Source: an uncultured Anaerococcus sp. (GTDB lineage Bacteria > Bacillota > Clostridia > Tissierellales > Peptoniphilaceae). Taken from it: 56,775 bases of DNA. The notes under the pieces are model-generated. The model did no database searches. It was not told the DNA's origin and saw nothing but the letters and a program-made list of their open reading frames with translations. This document shows positions 7,978 to 16,026 of this stretch, one piece after another. The stretch lies in NCBI RefSeq assembly GCF_943912385.1, contig NZ_CALTTY010000009.1, forward strand, positions 1-56,775, given 5' to 3'. The position numbers were made by a program, and so were the translations under genes. Each line of letters opens with the position of its first letter. Position 1 is the first letter of the stretch.

Positions 7978-10035
7978 TTGGCTAAAAATCTAGTCATAGT
8001 GGAGTCACCTACCAAGGCTAGGTCAATTTCAAAAATGCTAGGTAGGTCCTATAAGGTAAAGGCAACAGTAGGCCACTTAAGAGACCTGCCAAAAAGTAAG
8101 TTTGGTGTTGACATAGTAAATAACTTTGAGCCTGAATATATCAAGGTTAGGGGTAGGGCCAAAACGATTAATGAACTAAAAAAAGAAGCAGATAAGGCAG
8201 AAAAGGTATACCTGGCGACGGACCCGGATAGGGAAGGTGAGGCTATCTCCTGGCATCTTGAATTTCTTTTAGGCCTTGATCCAAATGAAAATAATAGGGT
8301 GGAGTTTCACGAAATAACCAAGGCCAATGTCCTAAATGCTATAAAAAACCCAAGAAAAATTGACCAAAACCTAGTAGACGCCCAGCAGGCAAGAAGGGTG
8401 ATGGATAGGATAGTAGGTTATGAAATAAGTCCAGTCTTATGGAAGAGGGTAAAATCAGGCTTATCTGCAGGACGTGTCCAATCTGTAGCCTTAAAACTGA
8501 TTGTTGATAAGCAGGCTGAGATTGATAAGTTTATACCAGAAGAATACTGGACAATAAAGGCTAAGCATAAGCATGAAGGAATTAATTTTGAATCTGAATT
8601 TTATGGATCAAAATCCAGAAAAATGAAGGTTTCAAATGAATCTGGAGCACAAAAAGTAGTCGATAAGATTGATAAGGATAATTTTAAACTAGTATCAATT
8701 ACTAAGAGTAAGAGGAGAAGACGCCCATACGCTCCTTACACAACTTCAACCCTCCAGCAAGATGCATCTAATAAACTTGGTTTTTCAACAAGGTTTACCA
8801 TGCAGCTAGCCCAACAGCTTTATGAAGGGATAGATCTTGGAAAAGATGGGACAGTGGGGCTAATTTCCTACATGAGAACTGACGCTACAAGGATTTCTAA
8901 GGAAATAGTAGGAGAGTCCCTTCGTTATATAAAGGATAAGTATGGAGAAAAATATGCTTCTCGTGGCAATAGCTATTCTGGCAAGAAGAAAGGAAGCCAG
9001 GATGCTCACGAAGCCATAAGACCAACTTCGATTTTCAGAGATCCAATAAGCATAAAAACTTATTTAACTGACCAACAATACAAGCTTTATAAGCTAATTT
9101 GGTCAAGAGTTGTAGCAAGCCAGATGGCTAATTATGAATATCTTGCAACCCAGGTAAATTTTGATAACAATGGGCTAATTTTTAGGTCAAATGGTAAGAT
9201 AACTCTTTTTGATGGTTTCAACAAAATATATGGTAACCTCGATAAGGAAAATATCCTACCAGATCTTAAAGAGGGAGATGTAGTTAAGGCAGAAAAAATA
9301 ATAAAAGACCAACACTTTACCAACCCACCAGCCAGGTATACCGAAGCATCGCTTGTAAAAACCTTAGAAGAATTTGGTATAGGAAGGCCTTCAACATATT
9401 CTGCAACCATAAACCAGATTATGGCAAGAAATTATGTAGAACTTGACGGAAGGAGTATATATCCAACAGAGCTAGGCAAGACTGTAAATGAATTTTTGCA
9501 AGAAAACTTTTATGATGTAATCAACGTAGAATTTACAGCTGACATGGAAAACCAGCTTGATAGGATTGCAGAAGATGAAATATTTTGGAAGGATGTTTTA
9601 AAAAACTTCTATAAGGACTTTAGCAAAGACCTAGATGCTGTAAAAAAAGATACCACTGACTATAAGGTCAAGGATAAAATCCTAGATGAAAAATGTCCAA
9701 AGTGCGGCAAGCCACTTGCTATAAAACACGGTAGAAACGGTAAATTTATTGGGTGTACGGGCTTTCCAGATTGTGACTTTACCAAGTCTATAGTAAAGAC
9801 AACTGGAGTTAAGTGTCCAGCATGTGAAGATGGAGAAATTGTAGAAAAAGTTTCTAAAAGAGGGAAGAGATTTTATGGGTGCAATAATTACCCAGACTGT
9901 GACTACGCCCTGTGGGACCCACCAACAGGTGAAAAATGTCCAGAGTGTGGAAATCTTTTAATCCATAAGAAAAATAGGAAGACAGATGTAATAAAATGCT
10001 CTGCCTGTGATTATGTAAAGGAAAAGAAGAGATGA
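7978..10035 (+). CDS. topA: DNA topoisomerase I
   Basis: Type IA topoisomerase that relaxes negative supercoils. It is 685 residues. The TOPRIM domain starts at IVESPTKARSI and includes ATDPDREGEAISWH. The active-site tyrosine is Tyr298 in LISYMRTDATRIS. Three Cys4 zinc ribbons end the protein (CPKCGK...GCTGFPDC, CPACED...GCNNYPDC, CPECGN...CSAC). The start is TTG at 7978 with AAAGGAGTGAG just upstream; no ATG lies nearer to the conserved MAKNLVIVESPTKA-type beginning. Last gene of the rbgA operon, with a terminator over its stop codon. Confidence 0.95.
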   Translation: MAKNLVIVESPTKARSISKMLGRSYKVKATVGHLRDLPKSKFGVDIVNNFEPEYIKVRGRAKTINELKKEADKAEKVYLATDPDREGEAISWHLEFLLGLDPNENNRVEFHEITKANVLNAIKNPRKIDQNLVDAQQARRVMDRIVGYEISPVLWKRVKSGLSAGRVQSVALKLIVDKQAEIDKFIPEEYWTIKAKHKHEGINFESEFYGSKSRKMKVSNESGAQKVVDKIDKDNFKLVSITKSKRRRRPYAPYTTSTLQQDASNKLGFSTRFTMQLAQQLYEGIDLGKDGTVGLISYMRTDATRISKEIVGESLRYIKDKYGEKYASRGNSYSGKKKGSQDAHEAIRPTSIFRDPISIKTYLTDQQYKLYKLIWSRVVASQMANYEYLATQVNFDNNGLIFRSNGKITLFDGFNKIYGNLDKENILPDLKEGDVVKAEKIIKDQHFTNPPARYTEASLVKTLEEFGIGRPSTYSATINQIMARNYVELDGRSIYPTELGKTVNEFLQENFYDVINVEFTADMENQLDRIAEDEIFWKDVLKNFYKDFSKDLDAVKKDTTDYKVKDKILDEKCPKCGKPLAIKHGRNGKFIGCTGFPDCDFTKSIVKTTGVKCPACEDGEIVEKVSKRGKRFYGCNNYPDCDYALWDPPTGEKCPECGNLLIHKKNRKTDVIKCSACDYVKEKKR

Positions 10036-10052
10036 GTAAGATCATCTCTTTT
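10028..10052. terminator. Terminator hairpin between topA and the convergent ABC genes
   Basis: AGAGATGA (10028-10035) pairs with TCATCTCT (10042-10049), followed by T-rich sequence. The 5' arm includes the topA stop codon. The convergent minus-strand permease gene ends at 10061, so the hairpin may serve both directions. Confidence 0.7.
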
Positions 10053-10060
10053 AAAATCTC

Positions 10061-10723
10061 TTAAAATCTAGTATCTAACTTACTTATAATAACAAATCTT
10101 AGAGCTTGTCCTATTAGAAAAAGACTTATAAGTAAGTATGGATTGCTTATATAATAAATGTCCATAATATTTCCATTAAGAAATAGGATAAAGCCAAATA
10201 TGATTCCAAGTACTGCACCAATAATTGGATCAACTCTAAATATGTAGGAAATTAATCCACCTAGCAAAGATATGCTAGATACTCCTATAACAAAGTAAGC
10301 TAGAAAACTTGGACTCATAGTTTTACCGAAAGCATCTAAGATTTCAACTTGGACATTTGATAAAAGCAAATGTGATAATAAGTACATTATTATTACCGCA
10401 AGAATTAATATAATAATATCTTTTATTATTAACCCAAATGCTATATCAGATCTTTTGTTACCTAACTTACTTGCTGTAGGATAGGTGAAAGAAAGAGATT
10501 GGGCTTGACTTAGGGCTAAAGTTATGCACATTACTAAAAGCATCATTAATACCAAAACTGTGCTTAAAAATTCTTGGAAAGAAATACCTTCTTCTGCCAT
10601 TACAGTTTTAGCTAAAAATATTGATAAGAATCCTACACCTATTAATAGTCCTATTATAGCACCAGTAAGATTTTCACCATATTCTTTTAAATCTGATTTT
10701 AATACTCTAGAAATTCCGCTCAT
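10061..10723 (-). CDS. ABC-2 type membrane protein
   Basis: Polytopic protein of 220 residues with about six hydrophobic segments and no clear catalytic motif. It lies 1 base after the ATPase gene of the GntR-ABC operon, so it is almost certainly the membrane partner of that ATPase. Systems of this type (GntR of the YtrA kind plus ABC-2) often respond to cell-wall-active or membrane stress. The substrate is unknown here. Stop region converges with topA. Confidence 0.75.
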   Translation of the reverse strand: MSGISRVLKSDLKEYGENLTGAIIGLLIGVGFLSIFLAKTVMAEEGISFQEFLSTVLVLMMLLVMCITLALSQAQSLSFTYPTASKLGNKRSDIAFGLIIKDIIILILAVIIMYLLSHLLLSNVQVEILDAFGKTMSPSFLAYFVIGVSSISLLGGLISYIFRVDPIIGAVLGIIFGFILFLNGNIMDIYYISNPYLLISLFLIGQALRFVIISKLDTRF

Positions 10724-10724
10724 T

Positions 10725-11579
10725 TTATGCCTCCTTGTTAATTGTTTTAAATAGCTCTTGTAAGTTCATAGGGGTTACTCTTGCTTGTAAATTTTCCAAC
10801 TCTTTATTTGTAAAGTTATCATAAACCATAGCTACAATTTGCTTACCAACTTTTTTGTAGGATAAAATATTTTTATTTTTTAATAATTTAATACGGTCTT
10901 CATTGATTGTAATCATATAAGCTTTCTCTTCTATGGTTTCAATGGCATCATTTAAGATTATTTTTGAGTCTTTTAAAAAGATTATGTCTGTTACTACTCT
11001 TTCTATATCGGATAATATGTGAGATGAAAGCATAATTAAAGATTTATCTTCTTTCTGGTATTCCACGAGCTTTTTATAAAATTTATCCCTATTTATTTCA
11101 TCCAAGCCATTTGCAGGCTCGTCTAAGAAAATCATTTTTGCACCACTAGAAAGACCAATAATACTCCTATAAAGACCTTGATTACCGTAGGATAGCTTGT
11201 GGTATTTTGTGTTTTCATTTAAACTAAATATGTTTATTAATTCTTCGTATCTTTCTTTTTTGAATCTTGGAGAAAGGATCCTAAAAGTAGATGTAAGAGA
11301 TTTTAATTTGCTTCCTTGTTTCATATCACTTATAAAACCGTCGCTTATGATTACCAAATCTTCTTTAAAAGCTTTGTTATTTTTTATATCTTCTCCATCT
11401 ACAAAAATCTGGCCTTGAAAATTTATTATTTGATCAGATAATATTTTCATTAATGTAGTCTTGCCAACACCATTTCTGCCAATAAGACCATAAATTCTAT
11501 TATCTTCTAGGCTAAGGTTGATACTATTTAAGATAATATTTTTGTCATAGGACTTACTTACATTTTCTAACTTAATCAT
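10725..11579 (-). CDS. ABC transporter ATPase (ABC-2/YtrB-like)
   Basis: ATPase of 284 residues. Walker A GRNGVGKTT is at residues 34-42, the signature region is LSYGNQGLYRSIIGL (a variant, LSYGN rather than LSGGQ, common in this subfamily), Walker B is MIFLDEPANGLD, and the H-loop is in LSSHIL. The C-terminal third beyond the H-loop is an accessory region. Overlaps the GntR gene by 8 bases and is followed by the permease gene, forming one three-gene operon. Confidence 0.88.
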   Translation of the reverse strand: MIKLENVSKSYDKNIILNSINLSLEDNRIYGLIGRNGVGKTTLMKILSDQIINFQGQIFVDGEDIKNNKAFKEDLVIISDGFISDMKQGSKLKSLTSTFRILSPRFKKERYEELINIFSLNENTKYHKLSYGNQGLYRSIIGLSSGAKMIFLDEPANGLDEINRDKFYKKLVEYQKEDKSLIMLSSHILSDIERVVTDIIFLKDSKIILNDAIETIEEKAYMITINEDRIKLLKNKNILSYKKVGKQIVAMVYDNFTNKELENLQARVTPMNLQELFKTINKEA

Positions 11580-11943
11580 TATCTAGCTCCTTTTGGTATA
11601 GGTTTTCAATTTCTTTTATTAAATCTTCCTTTGTAATTCCTAGCATTTTCATATTCTTAATTAAATTAGGTAAAATATTATTTATGTATTCTTTTTTTCT
11701 TTTGCTTTTTATTATTTCTTTTGCATTATCAGTAACAAACATTCCCAGTCCTCTTTTTTTGTAAAGTATTCCTTCATTAACCAAAATATTTAGACCTTTT
11801 CTAGCAGTAGCAGGATTTATTGCATAGGTATTTGCAAAATCAGTTGTTGAAGGAGACTTTTCATCTGCTTCTAATAGTCCATCTAGGATTTGGTTTTCAA
11901 CAATTTCTGCAACTTGCTCAAATATAAGTTTGTTGTTATCCAT
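11572..11943 (-). CDS. GntR-family transcriptional regulator (YtrA-like)
   Basis: Short regulator of 123 residues. The N-terminal winged helix-turn-helix (residues about 10-75) contains SPSTTDFANTYAINPATARKGLNILVNEGILYKKRGLGMFV, the GntR pattern. The short C-terminal tail of charged helices fits the YtrA subfamily, which lacks a large ligand domain. First gene of its operon; directly upstream is a palindrome placed for autoregulation. Ligand or inducing signal unknown. Confidence 0.9.
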   Translation of the reverse strand: MDNNKLIFEQVAEIVENQILDGLLEADEKSPSTTDFANTYAINPATARKGLNILVNEGILYKKRGLGMFVTDNAKEIIKSKRKKEYINNILPNLIKNMKMLGITKEDLIKEIENLYQKELDND

Positions 11944-11968
11944 CCATAAAACCCCCCTTAGATAATCG

Positions 11969-12031
11969 GTTAGTTACTTAAGCAACTAACTAATCTTAAT
12001 TTTATTATAGCTTCTAAATTCTAAAAGTCAA
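11969..12031 (-). promoter_or_regulatory. Promoter and palindromic operator of the GntR operon
   Basis: On the minus strand the -35 is TTGACT (12031-12026) and the -10 is TATAAT (12009-12004), with 16 bases between. Just downstream, at 11969-11990, lies GTTAGTTACTTAAGCAACTAAC, a near-perfect 22 bp palindrome with one mismatched pair (written here in two halves: GTTAGTTACTT and AAGCAACTAAC). It lies at or just after the expected transcription start, a classical place for GntR repressor binding. Confidence 0.72.
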
Positions 12032-12034
12032 GAA

Positions 12035-12070
12035 AATTAAAAAAAAAAATAGAACCAACTTTGTGGCTCT
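12035..12070 (-). terminator. Terminator of mscL
   Basis: Reading the minus strand, AGAGCCA (12070-12064) pairs with TGGTTCT (12057-12051), and a long T-rich run follows at 12050-12035. It sits 11 bases beyond the mscL stop and shields the adjacent GntR promoter. Confidence 0.75.
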
Positions 12071-12081
12071 ATAACTATATA

Positions 12082-12510
12082 TTAGTTTGTGTGAACGTGA
12101 GCATGTTCGTTATGATACCCTTCAAGCTCACTTGTACACTCTGGACATCTGGTAGCTTCAATTGCAATTGTACTCTTGCAGTATGGGCAAGTTTTTTCTG
12201 TTTCTTCAACTGGAGTGTCGTCTTTTATGTGAAGTTTGTTAATTGACTTAACAATTAAAAATAGGACAAAAGCGATGATTATAAATGAAATAATTGCATT
12301 AATAAGATTGCCAATTTTAAGATCGGCTCCTGCTACACTAACAACTAAATCTTCGTAGTTAACGCCTGCAGTCAGTCCTGCAATAAGTGGCATTAGAAGG
12401 TCATCAACTAGGCTGTTTACAATAGCTGTGAAAGCTGAGCCCATAATAAGACCTATAGCCATGTCTAAAACATTGCCACGGGCAATAAATTCCTTAAATT
12501 CTTTAAGCAT
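12082..12510 (-). CDS. mscL: Large-conductance mechanosensitive channel MscL with zinc-ribbon tail
   Basis: Membrane channel released by turgor. It is 142 residues. MLKEFKEFIARGNVLDMAIGLIMGSAFTAIVNSLVDDLLMP-type N-terminus and TM1 (cut here at the family's usual points), a loop of about 35 residues, then TM2 IIAFVLFLIVKSINKL. After TM2 the cytoplasmic end carries two CxxC pairs (CPYC at about 106-109 and CPEC at about 121-124) forming a likely zinc ribbon, then a His-rich end (HNEHAHVHTN). Typical MscL ends in a short charged helix instead. A monocistronic gene, divergent from the Nudix gene. Confidence 0.93.
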   Translation of the reverse strand: MLKEFKEFIARGNVLDMAIGLIMGSAFTAIVNSLVDDLLMPLIAGLTAGVNYEDLVVSVAGADLKIGNLINAIISFIIIAFVLFLIVKSINKLHIKDDTPVEETEKTCPYCKSTIAIEATRCPECTSELEGYHNEHAHVHTN

Positions 12511-12562
12511 AATGATTCCTTTCTATATTTCTAAATTACATTTTATATTATACCCTTCTAGC

Positions 12563-12591
12563 TTGACTTTATCACCATATTTATATATGAT
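12563..12591 (+). promoter_or_regulatory. Promoter for the Nudix-ANT-like-dacA cluster
   Basis: TTGACT (12563-12568) and TATGAT (12586-12591) are separated by 17 bases, ending 14 bases before the first ATG at 12606. The following three genes are closely spaced and in the same direction, so this probably drives all of them. Confidence 0.6.
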
Positions 12592-12605
12592 TTAATAGAG
12601 GTATT

Positions 12606-13196
12606 ATGAAATATTTACAAGTAGATGATGAATTTTTAAAAAAATTAAAGTCCTATGCTATTTTTATTCCCTTAATAGAAATAAATGGCAAGGACCATAT
12701 ACTCTTTGAAGTAAGAAGTAATTTGGTTAGCCAGCCAGGTGAGGTATCTTTTCCAGGCGGTGGTCTTGAGCTAAATGAAGGTTTCAAAGAGGCTGCTATA
12801 AGAGAGACCATGGAAGAGTTATTGCTTGACAGAGATGATATAAGCTATCTTGGGTATTCTTCGATGATTCTAACATCTTCTTATAGGCATATAAAAAGTT
12901 TCTATGGTAGGATTAATAAAAATCTAGAAGAAATAAAGTATAATGAGGAAGTGGAGTCAGTCTTTACAGTTGACCTTGATTACTTTATAAATAACCCACC
13001 AATTTCTTATAAGGCACCTTATAAGATGGATTTTCCTAAAGATTTTCCCTTTGATAAAATTCCAAAGGGTAGGGATTATAAATTCCAGACAGGCTATAAC
13101 GAAATGTTTTTCTACGATACCAAACCTGTAATTTGGGGATTGACTGCAAAAATGCTTAAAAACTTTATAGAAAGTTGGAGTGATTATGAGAAATGA
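12606..13196 (+). CDS. Nudix hydrolase, CoA pyrophosphatase-like
   Basis: Hydrolase of 196 residues for nucleoside-diphosphate-linked substrates. The Nudix box is GGGLELNEGFKEAAIRETMEELL at residues 51-73, with the metal-binding RETMEE core. The preceding VRSNLVSQPGEVSFPGG resembles the CoA-pyrophosphatase motif (hydrophobic residue, then RS, then GxVxFPGG), so CoA or an acyl-CoA is the likely substrate. The exact substrate is an inference. It overlaps the next gene by 11 bases. Confidence 0.85.
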   Translation: MKYLQVDDEFLKKLKSYAIFIPLIEINGKDHILFEVRSNLVSQPGEVSFPGGGLELNEGFKEAAIRETMEELLLDRDDISYLGYSSMILTSSYRHIKSFYGRINKNLEEIKYNEEVESVFTVDLDYFINNPPISYKAPYKMDFPKDFPFDKIPKGRDYKFQTGYNEMFFYDTKPVIWGLTAKMLKNFIESWSDYEK

Positions 13197-14016
13197 TATT
13201 TCACAAAAATTAAAAGATTATGCAATAACAAATCCTGCTATAGAGTCTATTTTTTGCGTTAAAAGCTATAATAATGACGGATTTTACAATATTTATACTG
13301 TTGTAAACGAGGTAATAATAGGCAAGCTAGAGGAAGAACTTGAGGATGTTTTTGCTGACTATATCTTTACCAGGAGGGTCAAAGAAAGAGTCGGAATAGG
13401 AAAGAATAAATTTTCCTATACAAAAATAGACCTTTACAAATCTGATAATATAAAGATTTCTGAATCTATAATAAGTGATGATATAGCCGATGATTTTATA
13501 AAGACCCTGCCAAATGATATAGAATTTCTATATAACAAGCCAGGATCTAAGGTGCTCTTAGCAAACACAGATTACTCGATTAGTCCTGTTAAGGAATATG
13601 AATTTAACAAAACAGTCAAAAACTTTTTTGCAAATGCCATAGAAACATCCCTATATTTGAAAGAAAATAATAGCCTTGCTGCTGCTATTAAGATGGAAGG
13701 AGTAAGGTATGAGCTTAGAAATATGCTTAAAATTCATGTTATAAATAAATATAATGGCTCTAGAGATGTAGGAGATAATGGAAGAGAATTAATCCATACC
13801 CTGGCCAAGGAGTATAGGGATGACTTTGAAGCAAGCTTTAGTGATACAAATCCCCTTAATATATACACTAGTCTTTTTAGAGCTAGCATGCTGTTTAGAA
13901 AGATTGGTATGTCTGAGGCAGAAAATCTTGGATATGAATATGATAGAGAAACTGATGTAAGGACTTTAAGACTTTTAAGAGAAAATTATAAAAGATTAGA
14001 ATCCTTTTTAAACTAG
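13186..14016 (+). CDS. ANT(6)-like nucleotidyltransferase fold protein, probably inactive
   Basis: Protein of 276 residues from ATG 13186 (TTGGAG 6 bases upstream). The C-terminal half follows the aminoglycoside 6-adenylyltransferase (AadE) pattern: VRYELRNMLKIHV, then VGDNGRELIHTLAKE, then IYTSLFRASMLFRKIGMSEAENLGYEYDRETDVRTLRLL. In the N-terminal half, where the family has GSR and later D-x-D, this protein reads KSYNNDGFYNIYTVV, so the catalytic Gly-Ser and Asp residues appear to be lost. It therefore may bind a ligand rather than adenylylate streptomycin. The family call is from pattern memory. Cotranscribed with the Nudix gene and dacA. Confidence 0.6.
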   Translation: MRNDISQKLKDYAITNPAIESIFCVKSYNNDGFYNIYTVVNEVIIGKLEEELEDVFADYIFTRRVKERVGIGKNKFSYTKIDLYKSDNIKISESIISDDIADDFIKTLPNDIEFLYNKPGSKVLLANTDYSISPVKEYEFNKTVKNFFANAIETSLYLKENNSLAAAIKMEGVRYELRNMLKIHVINKYNGSRDVGDNGRELIHTLAKEYRDDFEASFSDTNPLNIYTSLFRASMLFRKIGMSEAENLGYEYDRETDVRTLRLLRENYKRLESFLN

Positions 14017-14024
14017 GAGATAAT

Positions 14025-15233
14025 ATGAAATATAGATACAAGCTTTTAGCATCGTTAATGGCGTTTTTAATATTTTTTATGCCAATTAGCCATGCGGAAA
14101 GTTCAGATAAAATAGTAGGACTTGATGATAATGTTAGTGCCTATCTTATAGCTAATGAAGAAACTGGTGAAGTTTACCATGAAAAAAATGCTGATGAACC
14201 TATGGCTATGGCTTCTTTAAGTAAGCTGATGACCTTTCTTATAGCAAAAGAATCCATAGATAATGGGGATATTAGTCTTAATACAAAGGTCAAGGCTGAT
14301 AAGGCAGCTGAAGAGCTAACAAGCTGGCAATATTCAGCACTGGGAGTTAAAGAAGGTGAAATTTATACAGTAGAAGAGTTATTAGAAGGACTTATAGCTA
14401 TATCTGGAAATGATTGTGCCTATCTTTTAGCTAACACCATTTCTGTGTCAGAATCTGCCTTTGCAAGAGAGATGAATGAAAAAGCAAAAGAACTTGACCT
14501 TGAGAGTCAAGTATATTATAATTCTAGTGGTGTAGAAACAGAAGATGGTTATCAAAATACATCTTCTGCTAGAGATTTATTTAAACTAAGCCAACATATC
14601 ATAAAAACCCACCCTGAAATCTTAGAATATTCAGCCATCAGAGAAATTAAAGATCCTAGTCGTGATATAGATAAAACATCAACAATTCCTCTCATGGACG
14701 AGATTAAAGGAGTCGATGGTCTTAAGACTGGAACAACAGATGAAGCTGGCTATTGCTTGATTTCTACTGTTGATATGAGCAAGCTAGATAGTAAGGATGA
14801 TTTTAGGACCATAGGGGTTGTTATGGGAGCTGACCAAAAAGACACCCGCGATATGGTTATGAGTGACCTTATTTATTATGTATCAAAATATTATTCTTTA
14901 AGGACTGTCCTTGATACAGGTGTTCCTATAAAATCTATGAAAGATATCACCGTAAAACAAGGATATATAGACCTTTATCCAAAAGAAGATATAAAAATGA
15001 TAATAAAAGAAGGCGAAAATCCAAATATAAGGTATAATATAAAAGACGACGTCAAAGCACCTATAAAAGAAAACGAAGACCTGGGTGAGGTAGAGATATC
15101 CTATAAGGATGAAAGCCACAAGATCGGCTTGTTTTCAAAGAAGGGCCTTGACAAGGCGAGTCTTTTTACTAGGGTTATAAGGACTATAGAAGATTCTTGT
15201 AATTTCTTATTAAAGACACTAATAGCAAGATAA
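14025..15233 (+). CDS. dacA: D-alanyl-D-alanine carboxypeptidase (PBP5/DacA family)
   Basis: Trims the terminal D-Ala of peptidoglycan stem peptides at the cell surface. It is 402 residues. A signal peptide ends near SHA-ESS (residue 25). The serine-peptidase S11 motifs are SLSK (MASLSKLMTF, nucleophile Ser), SGN (AISGNDCAYLLA) and KTG (GLKTGTTDEAGYC). The C-terminal PBP5-like beta domain is followed by a short amphipathic end (IRTIEDSCNFLLKTLIAR) that may anchor it to the membrane. Confidence 0.93.
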   Translation: MKYRYKLLASLMAFLIFFMPISHAESSDKIVGLDDNVSAYLIANEETGEVYHEKNADEPMAMASLSKLMTFLIAKESIDNGDISLNTKVKADKAAEELTSWQYSALGVKEGEIYTVEELLEGLIAISGNDCAYLLANTISVSESAFAREMNEKAKELDLESQVYYNSSGVETEDGYQNTSSARDLFKLSQHIIKTHPEILEYSAIREIKDPSRDIDKTSTIPLMDEIKGVDGLKTGTTDEAGYCLISTVDMSKLDSKDDFRTIGVVMGADQKDTRDMVMSDLIYYVSKYYSLRTVLDTGVPIKSMKDITVKQGYIDLYPKEDIKMIIKEGENPNIRYNIKDDVKAPIKENEDLGEVEISYKDESHKIGLFSKKGLDKASLFTRVIRTIEDSCNFLLKTLIAR

Positions 15234-15255
15234 AGGCAATTTAATTGCCTTATAT

Positions 15256-15332
15256 GTATCGGTAGCTCAGCTGGATAGAGCACTGCCCTCCTAAGGCAGG
15301 TGTCGGAGGTTCGAATCCTCCTCGGTACACCA
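15256..15332 (+). tRNA. tRNA-Arg (anticodon CCT)
   Basis: A 77-base cloverleaf with encoded CCA. The acceptor arms are GTATCGG (15256-15262) and TCGGTAC, the D-arm GGTAGCTCAGCTGGATAGAG, the anticodon stem CTGCC/GGCAG with loop CTCCTAA giving CCT, and the T-arm GGAGGTTCGAATCCTCC. It decodes AGG. It lies between dacA and tadA. Confidence 0.97.
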
Positions 15333-15345
15333 AAAAGGAAATATT

Positions 15346-15831
15346 ATGCAAGATACATTTACAAAAGCTGATAAATTTTTTATGGCTTGTGCTATAGATG
15401 AAGCCAAACTTGCAAAATCAATTGACGAGGTCCCGATAGGGGCCGTTGTTGTTTGTGGGGATAGGATAGTTGGTAGGGGACATAATTTCACCTACAAGGG
15501 TAAAAGTGCCCTAAACCATGCAGAAATCTATGCCTTAAAAGAAGCAGGTAAAAATATTGGAGATTTTAGGCTAGAAGAGTGCACCATGTATGTATCTCTT
15601 GAGCCCTGCCTCATGTGCGCTGGTGCCATCATGCACTCTAGGATTAAAAGACTTGTTATAGCCTGTAAAGACCCCAAAAGAGGTGGTTTTTCTACATCCT
15701 TTATAGACAAGGACAGCCCCCACCTAAATGTCCCAGAAATTTCATATGGCCTGATGGAAGAAGAATCTCTAAGAGAGCTTCAGACATTTTTTAGGTACTT
15801 AAGAGCGAAAAATAAAGCCAAGAATGACTAA
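15346..15831 (+). CDS. tadA: tRNA adenosine(34) deaminase
   Basis: Converts A34 to inosine in tRNA-Arg(ACG). It is 161 residues. The cytidine-deaminase-like zinc site is present: HAEIYAL (zinc His plus catalytic Glu) and EPCLMCAGAIMHSR (PCxxC). GAGVV-like GAVVV and the FRxxR-type end region fit TadA. Its start is 13 bases after the tRNA-Arg gene (GGA close to the ATG), so the two may share a transcript. Confidence 0.95.
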   Translation: MQDTFTKADKFFMACAIDEAKLAKSIDEVPIGAVVVCGDRIVGRGHNFTYKGKSALNHAEIYALKEAGKNIGDFRLEECTMYVSLEPCLMCAGAIMHSRIKRLVIACKDPKRGGFSTSFIDKDSPHLNVPEISYGLMEEESLRELQTFFRYLRAKNKAKND

Positions 15832-15858
15832 AAATTTTAGTTTATTCTTGGCTTATTA
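15815..15858 (+). terminator. Terminator of tadA
   Basis: AAGCCAAGAAT (15815-15825) pairs with ATTCTTGGCTT (15844-15854), with further pairing inside the loop, followed by ATTATT. The 5' arm lies in the last codons of tadA. The rest of the 195-base gap to 16027 holds only a plausible -10 (TATAAT near 15979). Confidence 0.65.
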
Positions 15859-16026
15859 TTATAAGCAAATATAATAAAGTAACTCTACACTATTTTATAG
15901 CCATATACCAGGTAACTTCTTATATAAAATTAACATCATATGTGGGTGGTAAAGGATTACATTATAAACATTTAGAGTATAATGCATGTAAAAGTAAAAA
16001 GAAAATTTGAACAAAGGAGTATATAG

